From contig NZ_KB913032.1 of NCBI RefSeq assembly GCF_000384215.1, forward strand, positions 2,187,665-2,251,664: 64,000 nt of DNA, given 5' to 3'. Below are positions 9,059 to 17,817 of this stretch, one piece after another. The translations under genes and the position numbers were made by a program. Within the stretch, counting starts at the first letter, position 1; every line of letters starts with the position of its first letter. Source of the DNA: Amycolatopsis alba DSM 44262 (GTDB taxonomy: Bacteria; Actinomycetota; Actinomycetes; Mycobacteriales; Pseudonocardiaceae). Under the pieces are notes generated by a model that did no database searches, had not been told where the DNA came from, and saw nothing but the letters and a program-made list of their open reading frames with translations.

Positions 9059-9113
9059 GTCCGTGAAGGCCTCCTTGAGGGACTCTGAGTCCCTCAAGGA
9101 GGCCTTCACGGAC
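9059..9113. repeat. 55-bp near-perfect palindrome (hairpin copy A), probable bidirectional terminator
   Basis: The arms pair over 27 bp around a single central T (arm begins GTCCGTGAAGGCCTCC). There is no T-tract. It lies between the ends of two convergent genes. A second copy lies at 23240-23294 with a compensated base-pair change. Confidence 0.85.
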
Positions 9114-9120
9114 TTGCCAC

Positions 9121-10311
9121 TCAAGAAGCGATCAACGGCGTGATCCCGCCCGCCGCGGCGAGCGCGCGATGCAGCGCGAGTTCGGCCGTCGGCCCTTCGG
9201 CCAGCACGATCCCGGTGCAGGATCGCTGATCCGTGAGGTGCCGGATCTCGTCGCCGGGGCTCGCCGTCGGATACCACTCCGGCGCACCGGGCAGGCCGGG
9301 CAGCCTGTCGAGCCCGGACCAGCCTTCGAGCACGCCTTCCTCGGCCGGGTACGCCAGGACGAACCCGATCCCCGGTCCCCCGCCGATCTCCTGGGTGAGC
9401 AGGGCGGGCTCCTCGCCCAGCGCCAGGGAGATCATCGCGGAGTAGACGTTGGTGCCCAACGACCGGCACAGCGCCTCGCCGAGCATCGCCCCGCCGATCC
9501 GGATGTTGATCTCGACCACTTCCGGCCCGTCGGCGGTGAGCACGAACTCGGTGTGCGCGAAGCCCTGCTCGTGTCCGGCGGCTTTGAGCACCTGGCCGAT
9601 CCACTCGGCCAGCCCGGCAAGTTCGGCCTCGGGGAAGGCCACCGGGAACGCGGCGGCTTCCTCGCGCCGCACGGGCTCGGGCGACAACTGGCGGGAGAGG
9701 ATCCCGAGCAGCCGGGTCCTTCCCTGCCAGGTGACGGTTTCCGCGCTGTAGAGCGGGCCTGCGAAGTACGGTTCGGCGATCAGATGCCCCTTGAGCGGCG
9801 TGTCCTTCGCCTCCTGCCTGGCCCGTTCGAGTTCGGCCTCGTCGCGGACCAGCCATACGCCGCGTGACGACGTTCCCGAAGAATCCTTGACCACCAAAGG
9901 GAAACCGAGTTCTTCGGCGACCATGACGGGCACCGGCCTGCCGCGGGTCAGCCCGTGGTCGTACAGCAGGTCGCGCACCGCACCCTTGTCCCGCAGCACC
10001 CGGACCGCCGCCGCGTCCGGGCCGGGCAGGCCGAGCCTGGCGGTGAGCTCCGCGCCCGGCAGCGCCCAGGTGTCGGTCGAGTTGACGATCCCGGCGAGAT
10101 CCGGGATGGCCCGTAACGCGGTTTCGCAGGCCGCGATGTCGGTGGTGTCGATGTCGACGACCTCGACCCTGTCCGGCGCGAGGATGCCGAGTTCGTAGCG
10201 GTAGATGTCGCGGTTTCCGGTGAACAGCACCAGTTTCCGCCCGGCTTCCGCCGCCGCGTCGGCCAGCCTGCCGAGGCCGAAGGTGAGTGCTTCCAGCAGG
10301 ACGATGGTCAC
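9121..10311 (-). CDS. ATP-grasp carboxylate-amine ligase
   Basis: 396 residues from a GTG that overlaps the upstream stop as GTGA, with AAGGAAAGG just upstream. An N-terminal pre-ATP-grasp segment (residues ~1-100) is followed by the ATP-grasp core: LGFPLVVKDSSGTSSRGVWLV (lysine and glycine-rich loop), LIAEPYFAGPLYSAETV, and the metal-binding VVEINIRIGG. Such enzymes join a carboxylate to an amine through an acyl phosphate. Being last in an operon with a PLP enzyme, a methyltransferase and an ABC importer, it probably joins an amino-acid building block made by the PLP enzyme. The exact substrates are not visible. Confidence 0.85.
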   Translation of the reverse strand: MTIVLLEALTFGLGRLADAAAEAGRKLVLFTGNRDIYRYELGILAPDRVEVVDIDTTDIAACETALRAIPDLAGIVNSTDTWALPGAELTARLGLPGPDAAAVRVLRDKGAVRDLLYDHGLTRGRPVPVMVAEELGFPLVVKDSSGTSSRGVWLVRDEAELERARQEAKDTPLKGHLIAEPYFAGPLYSAETVTWQGRTRLLGILSRQLSPEPVRREEAAAFPVAFPEAELAGLAEWIGQVLKAAGHEQGFAHTEFVLTADGPEVVEINIRIGGAMLGEALCRSLGTNVYSAMISLALGEEPALLTQEIGGGPGIGFVLAYPAEEGVLEGWSGLDRLPGLPGAPEWYPTASPGDEIRHLTDQRSCTGIVLAEGPTAELALHRALAAAGGITPLIAS

Positions 10312-11363
10312 GATGCCCTTTCCTTCCCGTACAACGGCTGTGCGGGTACCCCGAAGCGACGACGACGCCACTCCATCGCGGCCCACGGTAGAGCGAGGTC
10401 GTCCAGTGAGGTGATTTCCCGTGGCGCGAGCCCCGCCGGATCGACAGCCTCCCGATGGCGGGCGAAAACCCTTGCCGTGTAACGATGCCCGGTATCGGCA
10501 CCGATCACGACGTGCGTCCGCTCCGGATTCCGCACCGCTTCCCAGCCCGCGACGAGGTACGCGGCGCCGGTGGAAAGCCCTGCGAAGACGGCGTGCTCGC
10601 GCATGAGGCCGATGGTCGCGGCCATGGCGTGCACGAAGTCCAGCCAGTGGATCCGGTCGTACAGTTCGTGATCGACGTTGCCGAACGGGATCGCGGAGCC
10701 GATGCCCGCGATGATCGCGTCCGGATCGGTGAACCGCTCGCTGCCGAAGGTGACGCTGCCGAACGGCTGGACCCCGGTCAGGCGGACGTCCGGATCGCGT
10801 TCGCGCAGCGACCGTGCGATCCCGCCGGTCGACGCGCCGGTGCCCACGCTGCCGACGACGGTCAGCGGCCCTGCGGGCAGCGCGCGGGCGACGATCTCGG
10901 CGACCTCGCCGTACCCCAGGTAGTGCACGGGATCGTGGTACTGGCGCATCCAGTGCATCCCCGGATTCCGTTCCAGGAGTTCGTGCACGCGCGCGACCCG
11001 GCGCCGCTGGTCGAGGCGGAGGTCTTCGGACGGCGGCATCTGGTCCACCGTCGCGCCCAGGATCTCCAACTGCGAACGCATGGTGAGATCGACGGTGGTG
11101 GACGCGACGATGTGGCAGCGCAGGTCGTAGCGATGGCAGGCCATCGCCAGCGCGAGCGCGTAGATCCCGCTGGAGCTGTCGATCAGCGTCTGTCCTTTTC
11201 GGACAGTTCCGTCGGCGAGCAGTGACCGGACCGCGCCGAGTGCCGCGTAGACCTTCAGAGTCTCGAAGCGGATCAGCACGACGTTCGGCTTCAGCCGGAT
11301 CAGCGCCGGTGTCTTGATCGCGTCGGTGACGTGTTCGTGGACCGGCACGGACATCGCGGTCAC
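10308..11363 (-). CDS. PLP-dependent enzyme of the cysteine synthase / SbnA-like fold (type II)
   Basis: 351 residues. Features of fold type II PLP enzymes are present: a Lys near residue 37 (RFETLKVYAAL) in the position of the PLP lysine, an SSGIYALALA loop in place of SSGN, and GSVGTGASTGG as the phosphate-binding loop. The family covers beta-replacement reactions on O-activated serines, as in cysteine, O-ureidoserine or diaminopropionate formation. The sequence is divergent around the lysine, so ordinary cysteine synthesis is unlikely. Both gene borders overlap neighbours by 4 nt. GTG 11363 was chosen because it repeats the GTGA coupling; ATG 11354 is the alternative. Confidence 0.8.
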   Translation of the reverse strand: MTAMSVPVHEHVTDAIKTPALIRLKPNVVLIRFETLKVYAALGAVRSLLADGTVRKGQTLIDSSSGIYALALAMACHRYDLRCHIVASTTVDLTMRSQLEILGATVDQMPPSEDLRLDQRRRVARVHELLERNPGMHWMRQYHDPVHYLGYGEVAEIVARALPAGPLTVVGSVGTGASTGGIARSLRERDPDVRLTGVQPFGSVTFGSERFTDPDAIIAGIGSAIPFGNVDHELYDRIHWLDFVHAMAATIGLMREHAVFAGLSTGAAYLVAGWEAVRNPERTHVVIGADTGHRYTARVFARHREAVDPAGLAPREITSLDDLALPWAAMEWRRRRFGVPAQPLYGKERAS

Positions 11364-12343
11364 CGGCCGATCGAGCGCAGGTACGCGGCCAGGGATTCGG
11401 CGCCGGCCGCGTTGCGCGGGCCACTCACGAGGTCCCCGTAGGAGACGACGTGGAACCGGTTGTCGCGCACGGCCGGCGTGTTCTTCAGCTGTGGCGCGGC
11501 TTTGACGAACGCGATCTTGTCCTTCGCGGGCTGATCGGCGTAGTCCACCACGACGATCACCTCGGGTTCGGCCTTCACCACCGCCTCCCAGCCGACGCTG
11601 CCCCAGCCGTCCTGGAGATCACGGAAGACGTTCGTCCCGCCTGCGGCGTCGATGATGTCGTTGGGAGCGGCGTGCTTCCCGGAGGTGAAGGGCTGGTCGG
11701 TGCCGGAGTCGTAGACGAACACCTTGGCGGGAGGCGTCTTCGGCGCACCGGCGCGGACCTTGTCGAAGCGTCCCTTGAGTTCCGAGACCAGTTCGTCGGC
11801 GCGCTGGCGGACGCCGAAGATGTCGCCGAGGTTGCGCAGGTCGGTGTAGAGCGCCTCTAGCGGGGTCACCTCGGCCTTCGCGGCCGGATACTCCCAGCAG
11901 GTCTCGGTGTGCAGGTAGCTCGCGATGCCGACCTGGTCCAGCAGCTTCGGGGTGATCCCGCGTTCCTCGCTGAAGCCGGAGTTCCAGCCCGCGATCACCC
12001 AGTCCGCCTTGGCGTCGACCAGGATCTCGCGCGTGACCCGCGAGGTGCCGAGCCGTTCGACCTTGGCGTAGTCGTCCTTCCACGGCGAACCCGCGATCGA
12101 CGGATCGCCGAGCGAGTTCATCACGTACCCGCGCATCCGGCCGGCGAGCCCGAGCGCGAACATCTTCTCGGCACCGGAGACGTCGTAGGCCACCGGACGC
12201 TGCGGCGCCGGGAAGGTGACCTGCGCGCCGCAGTTGGTCACCGTGGCCTGTGCCGGTGCGGCCGGTCCGGCCTCGACCTGGGCACCGCAGGCACTCAGGA
12301 GCAGTGCCGCGGCGAAGAGCGCGGTCACCCTGGACGGCTTCAT
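11360..12343 (-). CDS. ABC transporter substrate-binding lipoprotein (FecB/BtuF class)
   Basis: 327 residues. The signal peptide ends in a lipobox (ALLLSAC), so it is membrane-anchored outside the cell. The mature part has the two-lobed helical-backbone fold of siderophore and cobalamin binders: PVAYDVSGAEKMFALGLAGR, ADWVIAGW, a long linking helix and VVKAEPEVIVVVDYAD. The start overlaps the ATPase stop as ATGA. Related actinobacterial sets have been called F420-0 transporters by comparative genomics; iron-chelate or corrinoid uptake is equally possible. Ligand undecided. Confidence 0.85.
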   Translation of the reverse strand: MKPSRVTALFAAALLLSACGAQVEAGPAAPAQATVTNCGAQVTFPAPQRPVAYDVSGAEKMFALGLAGRMRGYVMNSLGDPSIAGSPWKDDYAKVERLGTSRVTREILVDAKADWVIAGWNSGFSEERGITPKLLDQVGIASYLHTETCWEYPAAKAEVTPLEALYTDLRNLGDIFGVRQRADELVSELKGRFDKVRAGAPKTPPAKVFVYDSGTDQPFTSGKHAAPNDIIDAAGGTNVFRDLQDGWGSVGWEAVVKAEPEVIVVVDYADQPAKDKIAFVKAAPQLKNTPAVRDNRFHVVSYGDLVSGPRNAAGAESLAAYLRSIGR

Positions 12344-13128
12344 CGTGAGATCCCCTCGGTTTCATCGGCGGGAAGGTCGTAAAGCAGCTGGAGCGCACCG
12401 GTCACGGGATGGGTCACCCTGGTGACCTCGACGCCGAACACGGCGCGGACCGTTCCGGGCGTGAGCACTTCGGCCGGGGTGCCGCAGGCGGCGAGCGATC
12501 CGCCGCGCAGCAACGCGATCCGGTGACAGACGGCGGCGGCGAGATTGAGGTCGTGCAGGGCGACGAGCACGGTGAGCCCGCAGTCCCGCAGGAATTTCAG
12601 CAGTTCCACCTGGTGCCGGACGTCGAGGTGGTTGGTCGGCTCGTCGAGGACCAGCACCTCGGGTTCCTGCACGAGCGCCCTCGCCACCAGGACCCGCTGC
12701 CGTTCGCCACCCGAAAGCGTCAGGACACTGCGCTGGGCGAGGTGCGTGATGTCCAGCCGTCGCAACGCGTCCCGGCACAGCGCGCGCTCGCGGGCCGAAA
12801 GCCGGAGGTTGCCGCGCTGATGCGGCGACCGGCCGAGCGCGACGACCTCCTCGACGGTGAAGTCCAGATCCGCCCGGCTGTCCTGGGTGAGCGCGGCGAT
12901 CCGGCGGGCGGTGTCGCGCAGGCCCTGCTCGGCGAGGTCGGTGCCGTCGAGCAGCACCGCGCCGCCCGACGGCGTCAACGCCCGGTAGACACAGCGCAAC
13001 GCGGTCGACTTGCCGCTGCCGTTCGGGCCGAGGAGGCCGACGACCTCGCCCGCGCCGACGTCCAGGCACAGTTCGCGGATCAGCGTCGATCCGGCCACCT
13101 CGACGGAAAGTTCGTTCAGGGACAGCAT
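12340..13128 (-). CDS. ABC transporter ATPase (FecE/BtuD class)
   Basis: 262 residues from an ATG overlapping the permease stop (ATGA). Walker A GPNGSGKST, Q-loop AALTQDSR, signature LSGGERQRV, Walker B VLVLDEPTNHLD and the H-loop His (VALHDLNLA) are all intact. The short single-domain form, paired with a FecCD-type permease and a lipoprotein, is that of importers for metal chelates and corrinoids. Confidence 0.92.
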   Translation of the reverse strand: MLSLNELSVEVAGSTLIRELCLDVGAGEVVGLLGPNGSGKSTALRCVYRALTPSGGAVLLDGTDLAEQGLRDTARRIAALTQDSRADLDFTVEEVVALGRSPHQRGNLRLSARERALCRDALRRLDITHLAQRSVLTLSGGERQRVLVARALVQEPEVLVLDEPTNHLDVRHQVELLKFLRDCGLTVLVALHDLNLAAAVCHRIALLRGGSLAACGTPAEVLTPGTVRAVFGVEVTRVTHPVTGALQLLYDLPADETEGISR

Positions 13129-14222
13129 CAGCGCCCCCCGAACGCGTAGCCGCGGCGCCGCATCACGACGAGGAACACCGGCACACCGATCAACGCGGTG
13201 ATCACGCCGAGCGGCAGCTCCTCCGGCGCGACGAGGGTGCGGGCGAGCAGATCGACCCACACCAGGAAAACCGCGCCCACCAGCGGCGCGAGCGCCAGCA
13301 CGCGGCGATGCCCCGAACCGGCGACCATCCGCACCACATGCGGCAGGACCAGCCCGACGAACCCGATCGACCCGCTCACCGCCACCAGCAGCCCGGTGAC
13401 GACCGCGGTGAGCAGGAACAGCCAGCGGCGCAACGCGGCCGCGTCGGTGCCGAGGCTCATCGCGGTCTCGTCACCCATGGACAGGACGTCGAGTGCGGTG
13501 CCGTAGCGCAGCAGGACCACGATCGCGACGGCCACCCCGAACGCGGCCAGCGGCAAGGACGCCCAGGTCGCCGCCCCGAGGCTGCCGAGCAGCCAGAAGA
13601 GCACGGTCTGCGCGGCCTGGCCGTTCGGCGAGAGGTAGACGAGCACGCTCATCACGGCCTGGAAGGCGTAGGTGAGCGCGACCCCGGTGAGCACGAGACG
13701 CAACGGCGTCAGGCCGAATTTGCTGCGGGCGGCCAGATAGACGAGCGCCGTCGCGCCGAGCGCGCCGAGGAACGCGGCTGTCGACAGCGCCAGCACGCCG
13801 AGCCCGGCGAACAGGCCGAACACCACGACGGCGGCGGCTCCGACCGAGGCACCCGAGGAGATACCGAGCACGAACGGATCGGCGAGGGCGTTGCGGACCA
13901 GGGCCTGCACCGCGACCCCGACCACCGCGAGCCCGGCGCCGACCACGGCCGCGAGCAGGACCCGCGGGGTGCGGACCTGCCAGACGATCGAGTACCCGGT
14001 GACCTCGTCGCCGGTGATGGTGCCGCCGGTGATGGCCTTTCCCAGGTAGCGCAGGACATCCGGGAGTGCGACCGTGGTCGGGCCGAGCGCGACGCCCGCG
14101 ATCAGCGAGATCACGAGCGCCCCCGACAGCAGGAGCACCGGGCCGGTCAGCCGGAGCGGGCGGGCGGTGTCGTCGTCCGGTTCCGCGAACAGGCGGAGCG
14201 GTTCAGCCGTCACGTTCACCAC
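13128..14222 (-). CDS. ABC transporter permease (FecCD family)
   Basis: About 364 residues with multiple hydrophobic helices and the FecCD landmarks VGVAVQALVRNALADPFVLGISSGAS and GFVGLVLPHVVRM, the site that contacts the ATPase. The extreme start is unclear: GTG codons at 14222, 14219 and 14213 all overlap the end of the methyltransferase gene and none has a strong ribosome site. It is the membrane channel for the downstream ATPase and binding lipoprotein. Confidence 0.9.
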   Translation of the reverse strand: MVNVTAEPLRLFAEPDDDTARPLRLTGPVLLLSGALVISLIAGVALGPTTVALPDVLRYLGKAITGGTITGDEVTGYSIVWQVRTPRVLLAAVVGAGLAVVGVAVQALVRNALADPFVLGISSGASVGAAAVVVFGLFAGLGVLALSTAAFLGALGATALVYLAARSKFGLTPLRLVLTGVALTYAFQAVMSVLVYLSPNGQAAQTVLFWLLGSLGAATWASLPLAAFGVAVAIVVLLRYGTALDVLSMGDETAMSLGTDAAALRRWLFLLTAVVTGLLVAVSGSIGFVGLVLPHVVRMVAGSGHRRVLALAPLVGAVFLVWVDLLARTLVAPEELPLGVITALIGVPVFLVVMRRRGYAFGGR

Positions 14223-14943
14223 GCACGATCAGGCGACGCGCGTGGTTGTCGTAAGGCGAGCCGTCGAAATCGCCGAAGCATTCGACGCCGCTGAAGCCCG
14301 CCGACTCGAACAGTGCCTTCAGCTCCGCGGCGCTGTAGAGGAAGGACAGGATCGACGCCTGCCTGGCGACACCGTCGCGGACCAGGGTCCACTCGGTCTT
14401 GAGGCGGGTCCAGTCGTCGAGGATGGTGTCGCGCATGAACACCGTCCCGCCGTCGACGTCGACCGCTTTCGGGCGGCCGACCCAGCCGGCCAGCACCTCC
14501 TTGCCGAGGACGTCGATGAGCAGCCTTCCACCGGGCGCGAGGCTGGCGTAGGCGTTCCGCAGCACGGTGAGGTTGTCACCTGGCTCGGTGAAGTAGCCGA
14601 ACGACGTGTACATGTTGATGATCAGGTCGTACGCGCCGGGCTCGACGTATTCGAGCATGTCGGCCTGGACCAGCTTCACCGCGACTCCCGCGCTTTCGCA
14701 GGCCTCGCGCGCGCGTTCGAGCATGGCCGGGCTGAGGTCGACACCGGTCACGTCGGCGCCCTTCCTCGCCAGCGGCACGACGTGGATCGCCGGTCCGCAC
14801 GCCAGATCCAGCACCTTCGCGCCGTCGGCGACCTCCAGCAGCGGTGATGTGGCCGTCAGGCGTTCGGCCTCTTCGGCCCGGCTGGGCGGGAACATCACGT
14901 CCGCGAAGCCGACCCACAGGTCGTCGTCCTCGTACCAGTGCAT
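14203..14943 (-). CDS. Class I SAM-dependent methyltransferase
   Basis: 246 residues from ATG 14943, preceded by GGAGAGAG; a GTG eight codons upstream is possible. Motif I reads KVLDLACGPAIH, followed by VTGVDLSPAMLERARE and a QADMLEY motif. It is the first gene of a six-gene run that ends with the ATP-grasp ligase and overlaps the permease gene. It probably methylates the same small molecule that the PLP and ATP-grasp enzymes build, or the transported ligand. The C-terminal barrel-like part (ARQASILSFLYSAAEL) fits small-molecule methyltransferases. Confidence 0.85.
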   Translation of the reverse strand: MHWYEDDDLWVGFADVMFPPSRAEEAERLTATSPLLEVADGAKVLDLACGPAIHVVPLARKGADVTGVDLSPAMLERAREACESAGVAVKLVQADMLEYVEPGAYDLIINMYTSFGYFTEPGDNLTVLRNAYASLAPGGRLLIDVLGKEVLAGWVGRPKAVDVDGGTVFMRDTILDDWTRLKTEWTLVRDGVARQASILSFLYSAAELKALFESAGFSGVECFGDFDGSPYDNHARRLIVRGERDG

Positions 14944-15031
14944 CTCTCTCCGCTCGCCGGGCCGCACGATTCAGCCCCACAAGTCGTCGGAGGATCGTCT
15001 TCGGTTCCCGGTGTTCCCGCCTTTCTCGTGG

Positions 15032-15041
15032 AGTGATCACT
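15032..15041. promoter_or_regulatory. Perfect 10-bp palindrome AGTGATCACT between divergent genes
   Basis: It lies in the 113-nt gap between the methyltransferase-led operon and the oxygenase gene, 16 nt before the oxygenase ATG. No iron-box or Zur-like sequence is visible in this gap. Operator role is only a possibility. Confidence 0.3.
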
Positions 15042-15056
15042 GACTACCGTCGGCGT

Positions 15057-16037
15057 ATGACTCTCGTACCGACGGTCGACCTGAGCACCTGGGCCGACGG
15101 CGATCGCGCGAAGCTCGCGCACGCCGTCGACGAGGCTTTGAAACGTGTCGGGTTCCTGCAGGTCATCGGGCACGGAATCCCGCGGGCGACGATCGACGAC
15201 ATGCGCGAAGCGACCGCCGCCTTCTTCGCGCTCCCTGTCGAGGAGAAGCTCCGCTGCGCGCCCGCCGACCGCGCCTCGGATCGCGGGTACGCGGCCGAAG
15301 GCACCGAAGGACTGGCGTACAGCCTCGGCGAGACGACGCCGCCCGACCTGTCAGAGTCCTTCGTCATCGGCGCGGAAGAAATCGACGGCGAGGATCCGTA
15401 TGGTTTCTTCGCCCCCAACATCTGGCCGGGCCTGCCGGAGAGCCTGAAGCCCGCGCTCACCGAGTACGAGGCCGAAGCGCACCGTGTCGCGCGGGTGCTG
15501 CTGGAGATCTTCGAAAAGGCACTCGGGCTCCCGGACGGCCACCTCGGCGCGTACACCCGGCATCCGACGCGCACCTTGCGGGTCAATCACTTCGAGCGCC
15601 GCGCGGGAGCGCCCGAACCGCTGCCGGGCCAGATGCGGCTCGGCGCGCACACCGACTACGGCATCGTCACCGTCCTCTACGCCGATCCCGTCCCCGGCCT
15701 GCAGATCCACGGCCCCGACGGCACCTGGCACGACGTCATCCCCGACGAAGGCGCGCTGGTGGTGAACCTCGGCGACCTCACCGCGCAGTGGACCAACGAC
15801 CGCTGGCGCTCCACGCTGCACCGCGTCGTGCCGGGTTCCTCACGACGGCGGAGCGTGGCGTTCTTCTTCGACGGCGACCACGATGCCCGGTTCGAATGCC
15901 TTCCGACCTGCCATTCTCCCGGAAACCCGCCGAAGTATCCGCCGGTCCTCGGCGGCGCGCACCTCTACGCGAAGATCACCGGCGGGCGAACTCTCGAACC
16001 GGCCGACGCGATGAACACGGCCGCCGGCCGGAACTGA
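15057..16037 (+). CDS. 2-oxoglutarate/Fe(II) oxygenase of the isopenicillin N synthase family
   Basis: 326 residues. An N-terminal DIOX_N region (VDLSTWADGDRAKLAHAVDEALKRVGF, IGHGI) is followed by the catalytic jelly roll. The iron ligands are visible in HTDYG and the TLHRVV histidine, and the cosubstrate-binding Arg lies in RRRSVAFF. Its length and HTD...H...RxS order fit plant/bacterial non-heme oxygenases acting on small acids or nucleobase-like compounds. It is divergent from the methyltransferase/ABC operon and 96 nt ahead of the DGPF gene. Whether it belongs with either is unclear. Confidence 0.9.
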   Translation: MTLVPTVDLSTWADGDRAKLAHAVDEALKRVGFLQVIGHGIPRATIDDMREATAAFFALPVEEKLRCAPADRASDRGYAAEGTEGLAYSLGETTPPDLSESFVIGAEEIDGEDPYGFFAPNIWPGLPESLKPALTEYEAEAHRVARVLLEIFEKALGLPDGHLGAYTRHPTRTLRVNHFERRAGAPEPLPGQMRLGAHTDYGIVTVLYADPVPGLQIHGPDGTWHDVIPDEGALVVNLGDLTAQWTNDRWRSTLHRVVPGSSRRRSVAFFFDGDHDARFECLPTCHSPGNPPKYPPVLGGAHLYAKITGGRTLEPADAMNTAAGRN

Positions 16038-16133
16038 GGAAGAATCGCCGTCGAACGATGTCCGGTCCGGTCCGGCGGCTCCGACGTCCCCGGCAGAAGG
16101 CACCGGGGCGGTGCCCGCCGAGAGGAGACAACC

Positions 16134-16538
16134 GTGAAGTACATGATCATGATGATGGGGTCGCAGAAGGATCTCGAAACCATGGCAGGCACCTGGAGCG
16201 CCGACGACGCCACGGCTCTGCACGAGTTCATGGGCAAATGGAACAACGACCTGGTCGAGACCGGTGAGTTCGTCGACGCGCAGGGCCTCTCCCAGCCCGC
16301 GCACGCGCGCCGCATCTCCCTGCGCGACGGGGCCCCGGTGGTGACCGACGGGCCGTACGCCGAGACGCAGGAGGTCCTGGTCGGCTACACGGTCGTCGAC
16401 TGCGCGAGCTACGACCGCGCGACCGAGATCGCGGCCCAGCTGGCGAACACCCCGTTCCCGGAGGACAACGGCCTCGATCGCGAGTGGTACGTCGACATCC
16501 GGCCGTGCGCCGACAGCTTCGAAGAACTGGAACTCTAG
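16134..16538 (+). CDS. YCII/DGPF-domain protein paired with an ECF42-type sigma factor
   Basis: 134 residues from a GTG preceded by GAGAGGA. The YCII-related fold carries the signature VVTDGPYAETQEVLVGY, a variant of the DGPF motif. Genes of this family are a hallmark partner of ECF42 sigma factors, and the sigma gene starts at the base after this stop. The biochemical role of DGPF proteins is not settled. An N-terminally truncated relative lies at 20119-20325. Confidence 0.9.
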   Translation: MKYMIMMMGSQKDLETMAGTWSADDATALHEFMGKWNNDLVETGEFVDAQGLSQPAHARRISLRDGAPVVTDGPYAETQEVLVGYTVVDCASYDRATEIAAQLANTPFPEDNGLDREWYVDIRPCADSFEELEL

Positions 16539-17759
16539 ATGCCGGACACCGGTGTCGAGGACCTGCTGCGCGAGCTGGCTCCGCAGGTCCTCGGCGCCGT
16601 CGTCCGCCGGTACGGTCATTTCGACCTGGCGGAGGACGCGACCCAGGAGGCGCTTCTCGCGGCCGCGACGCAATGGCCGGCCGAGGGTCGTCCGGACAAC
16701 CCGCGCGCGTGGCTGATCACCGTCGCCTCGCGGCGGCTGACCGATCTGCTGCGCGCCGAGCAGGCACGGCGCCGTCGCGAGGACGCCGTCGTGCACCGGA
16801 CCTTGCCGGAGGAACACCTCGCGCCCGCGGCGGACCGGCGTGCCGCCGACTCGGACGACACGCTCATCCTGCTCTTCCTGTGCTGCCACCCGTCGCTGTC
16901 GCCCGCGTCGCAGATCGCGCTGACACTGCGGGCCGTCGGCGGTCTCACCACGGCGGAGATCGCCCGCGCGTTCCTGGTCCCCGAGTCGACGATGACGCGG
17001 CGGATCAGCCGCGCGAAGACCGGTATCAAGGCCAGTGGTGTCCCTTTCGGCATGCCGAAGGAGGACGGCAGGCTCGACGCGGTGCTCCACGTGCTGTACC
17101 TGATCTTCAACGAGGGCTATGCCAGCACGTCGGGCCCCGAACTGGTGCGGAGCGGGCTTTCCGCCGAGGCCATCCGGCTGGCCAGAATCGTCCACCGGCT
17201 GCTGCCGGACGACAGCGAGGTCACCGGGCTGCTCGCGCTGATGCTGCTCACCGACGCCCGCCGTCCGGCGAGGACGGGGCCGGACGGCGGGCCGATCCCC
17301 ATGTCCGAACAGGACCGGAGCCGGTGGGACAGCGAGTACGTCAAGGAAGGCATCGCGCTGCTGTCCGAAGCACTTCCGCGGGGGCCGACCGGGCAGTTCC
17401 AGATCCAGGCGGCGATCGCCGCGCTGCACGACGAGGCGCCGAGCGCAGCCGAAACCGATTGGCCGCAGATCGAGGCACTCTACGGACTTCTGCTGCGGCT
17501 TTCCGACAATCCCGTGGTGGCGCTGAACCACGCCGTCGCCGTCGGGATGGCTCGTGGACCGAGAGAAGGCCTGGCTGCCTTGGGAAAGCTCGGCGACCGG
17601 ATCTCCGGAGACCACCGGTTCCACGCCGCCCGTGCGCATCTGCTGGAGATGGCGGGGGAAGCGGCCGAAGCCGTCGAGTCCTACGAGGAGGCGGCGCGGC
17701 GCGCTACAAGCCTTCCGCACCAACGCTATCTGCACTCACGCGCCGCCCGCCTGCGCTGA
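16539..17759 (+). CDS. ECF42-type RNA polymerase sigma factor with C-terminal TPR-like extension
   Basis: 406 residues, about twice a minimal ECF factor. Region 2 is at ~10-75 (HFDLAEDATQEALLAAATQWP) and region 4 at ~105-165 (TTAEIARAFLVPESTMTRRISRAKTGI). A ~230-residue helical extension follows (LHVLYLIFNEGY, LDSEYVKEG-like region, HFAARAHLLEMAGE-like repeats). This architecture and the DGPF gene directly upstream define the ECF42 group, which uses the extension rather than an anti-sigma factor for control. No anti-sigma gene is nearby. A strong hairpin terminator follows the stop. Confidence 0.9.
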   Translation: MPDTGVEDLLRELAPQVLGAVVRRYGHFDLAEDATQEALLAAATQWPAEGRPDNPRAWLITVASRRLTDLLRAEQARRRREDAVVHRTLPEEHLAPAADRRAADSDDTLILLFLCCHPSLSPASQIALTLRAVGGLTTAEIARAFLVPESTMTRRISRAKTGIKASGVPFGMPKEDGRLDAVLHVLYLIFNEGYASTSGPELVRSGLSAEAIRLARIVHRLLPDDSEVTGLLALMLLTDARRPARTGPDGGPIPMSEQDRSRWDSEYVKEGIALLSEALPRGPTGQFQIQAAIAALHDEAPSAAETDWPQIEALYGLLLRLSDNPVVALNHAVAVGMARGPREGLAALGKLGDRISGDHRFHAARAHLLEMAGEAAEAVESYEEAARRATSLPHQRYLHSRAARLR

Positions 17760-17812
17760 CACGATTCGGCGCCTGCCTGCGATCACTCATCGCAGGCAGG
17801 CGCCGAATCGTG
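17760..17812. terminator. Strong intrinsic terminator, 24-bp perfect stem
   Basis: The arms 17760-17783 and 17789-17812 are perfectly complementary around a CACTC loop, followed on the + strand by GTTTTCT. It begins at the last stop base of the sigma gene and ends 5 nt from the stop of the opposing gene. Confidence 0.9.
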
Positions 17813-17817
17813 GTTTT

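Noticed and set aside
9059..9113. Short peptide frames reading through the hairpin copies at 9.1 and 23.2 kb
   Set aside because: Both copies give the same peptide tail only because the palindromes are alike; there are no starts or ribosome sites that support translation.
8633..10501. Large minus-strand frame running across the lipoprotein and ATP-grasp genes
   Set aside because: Low-complexity Arg/Gly/Ala composition. The true frames encode a lipobox protein and a full ATP-grasp enzyme; the frame also reads through the hairpin.
14944..15056. Iron- or zinc-regulator box for the importer operon
   Set aside because: No sequence resembling Fur, IdeR/DmdR or Zur sites; only a 10-bp AGTGATCACT palindrome was seen.
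16038..16133. Auto-regulatory ECF42 promoter upstream of the DGPF gene
   Set aside because: A CGTCGA and a CGAC are present but 27 nt apart, too far for an ECF promoter; not reported as a feature.
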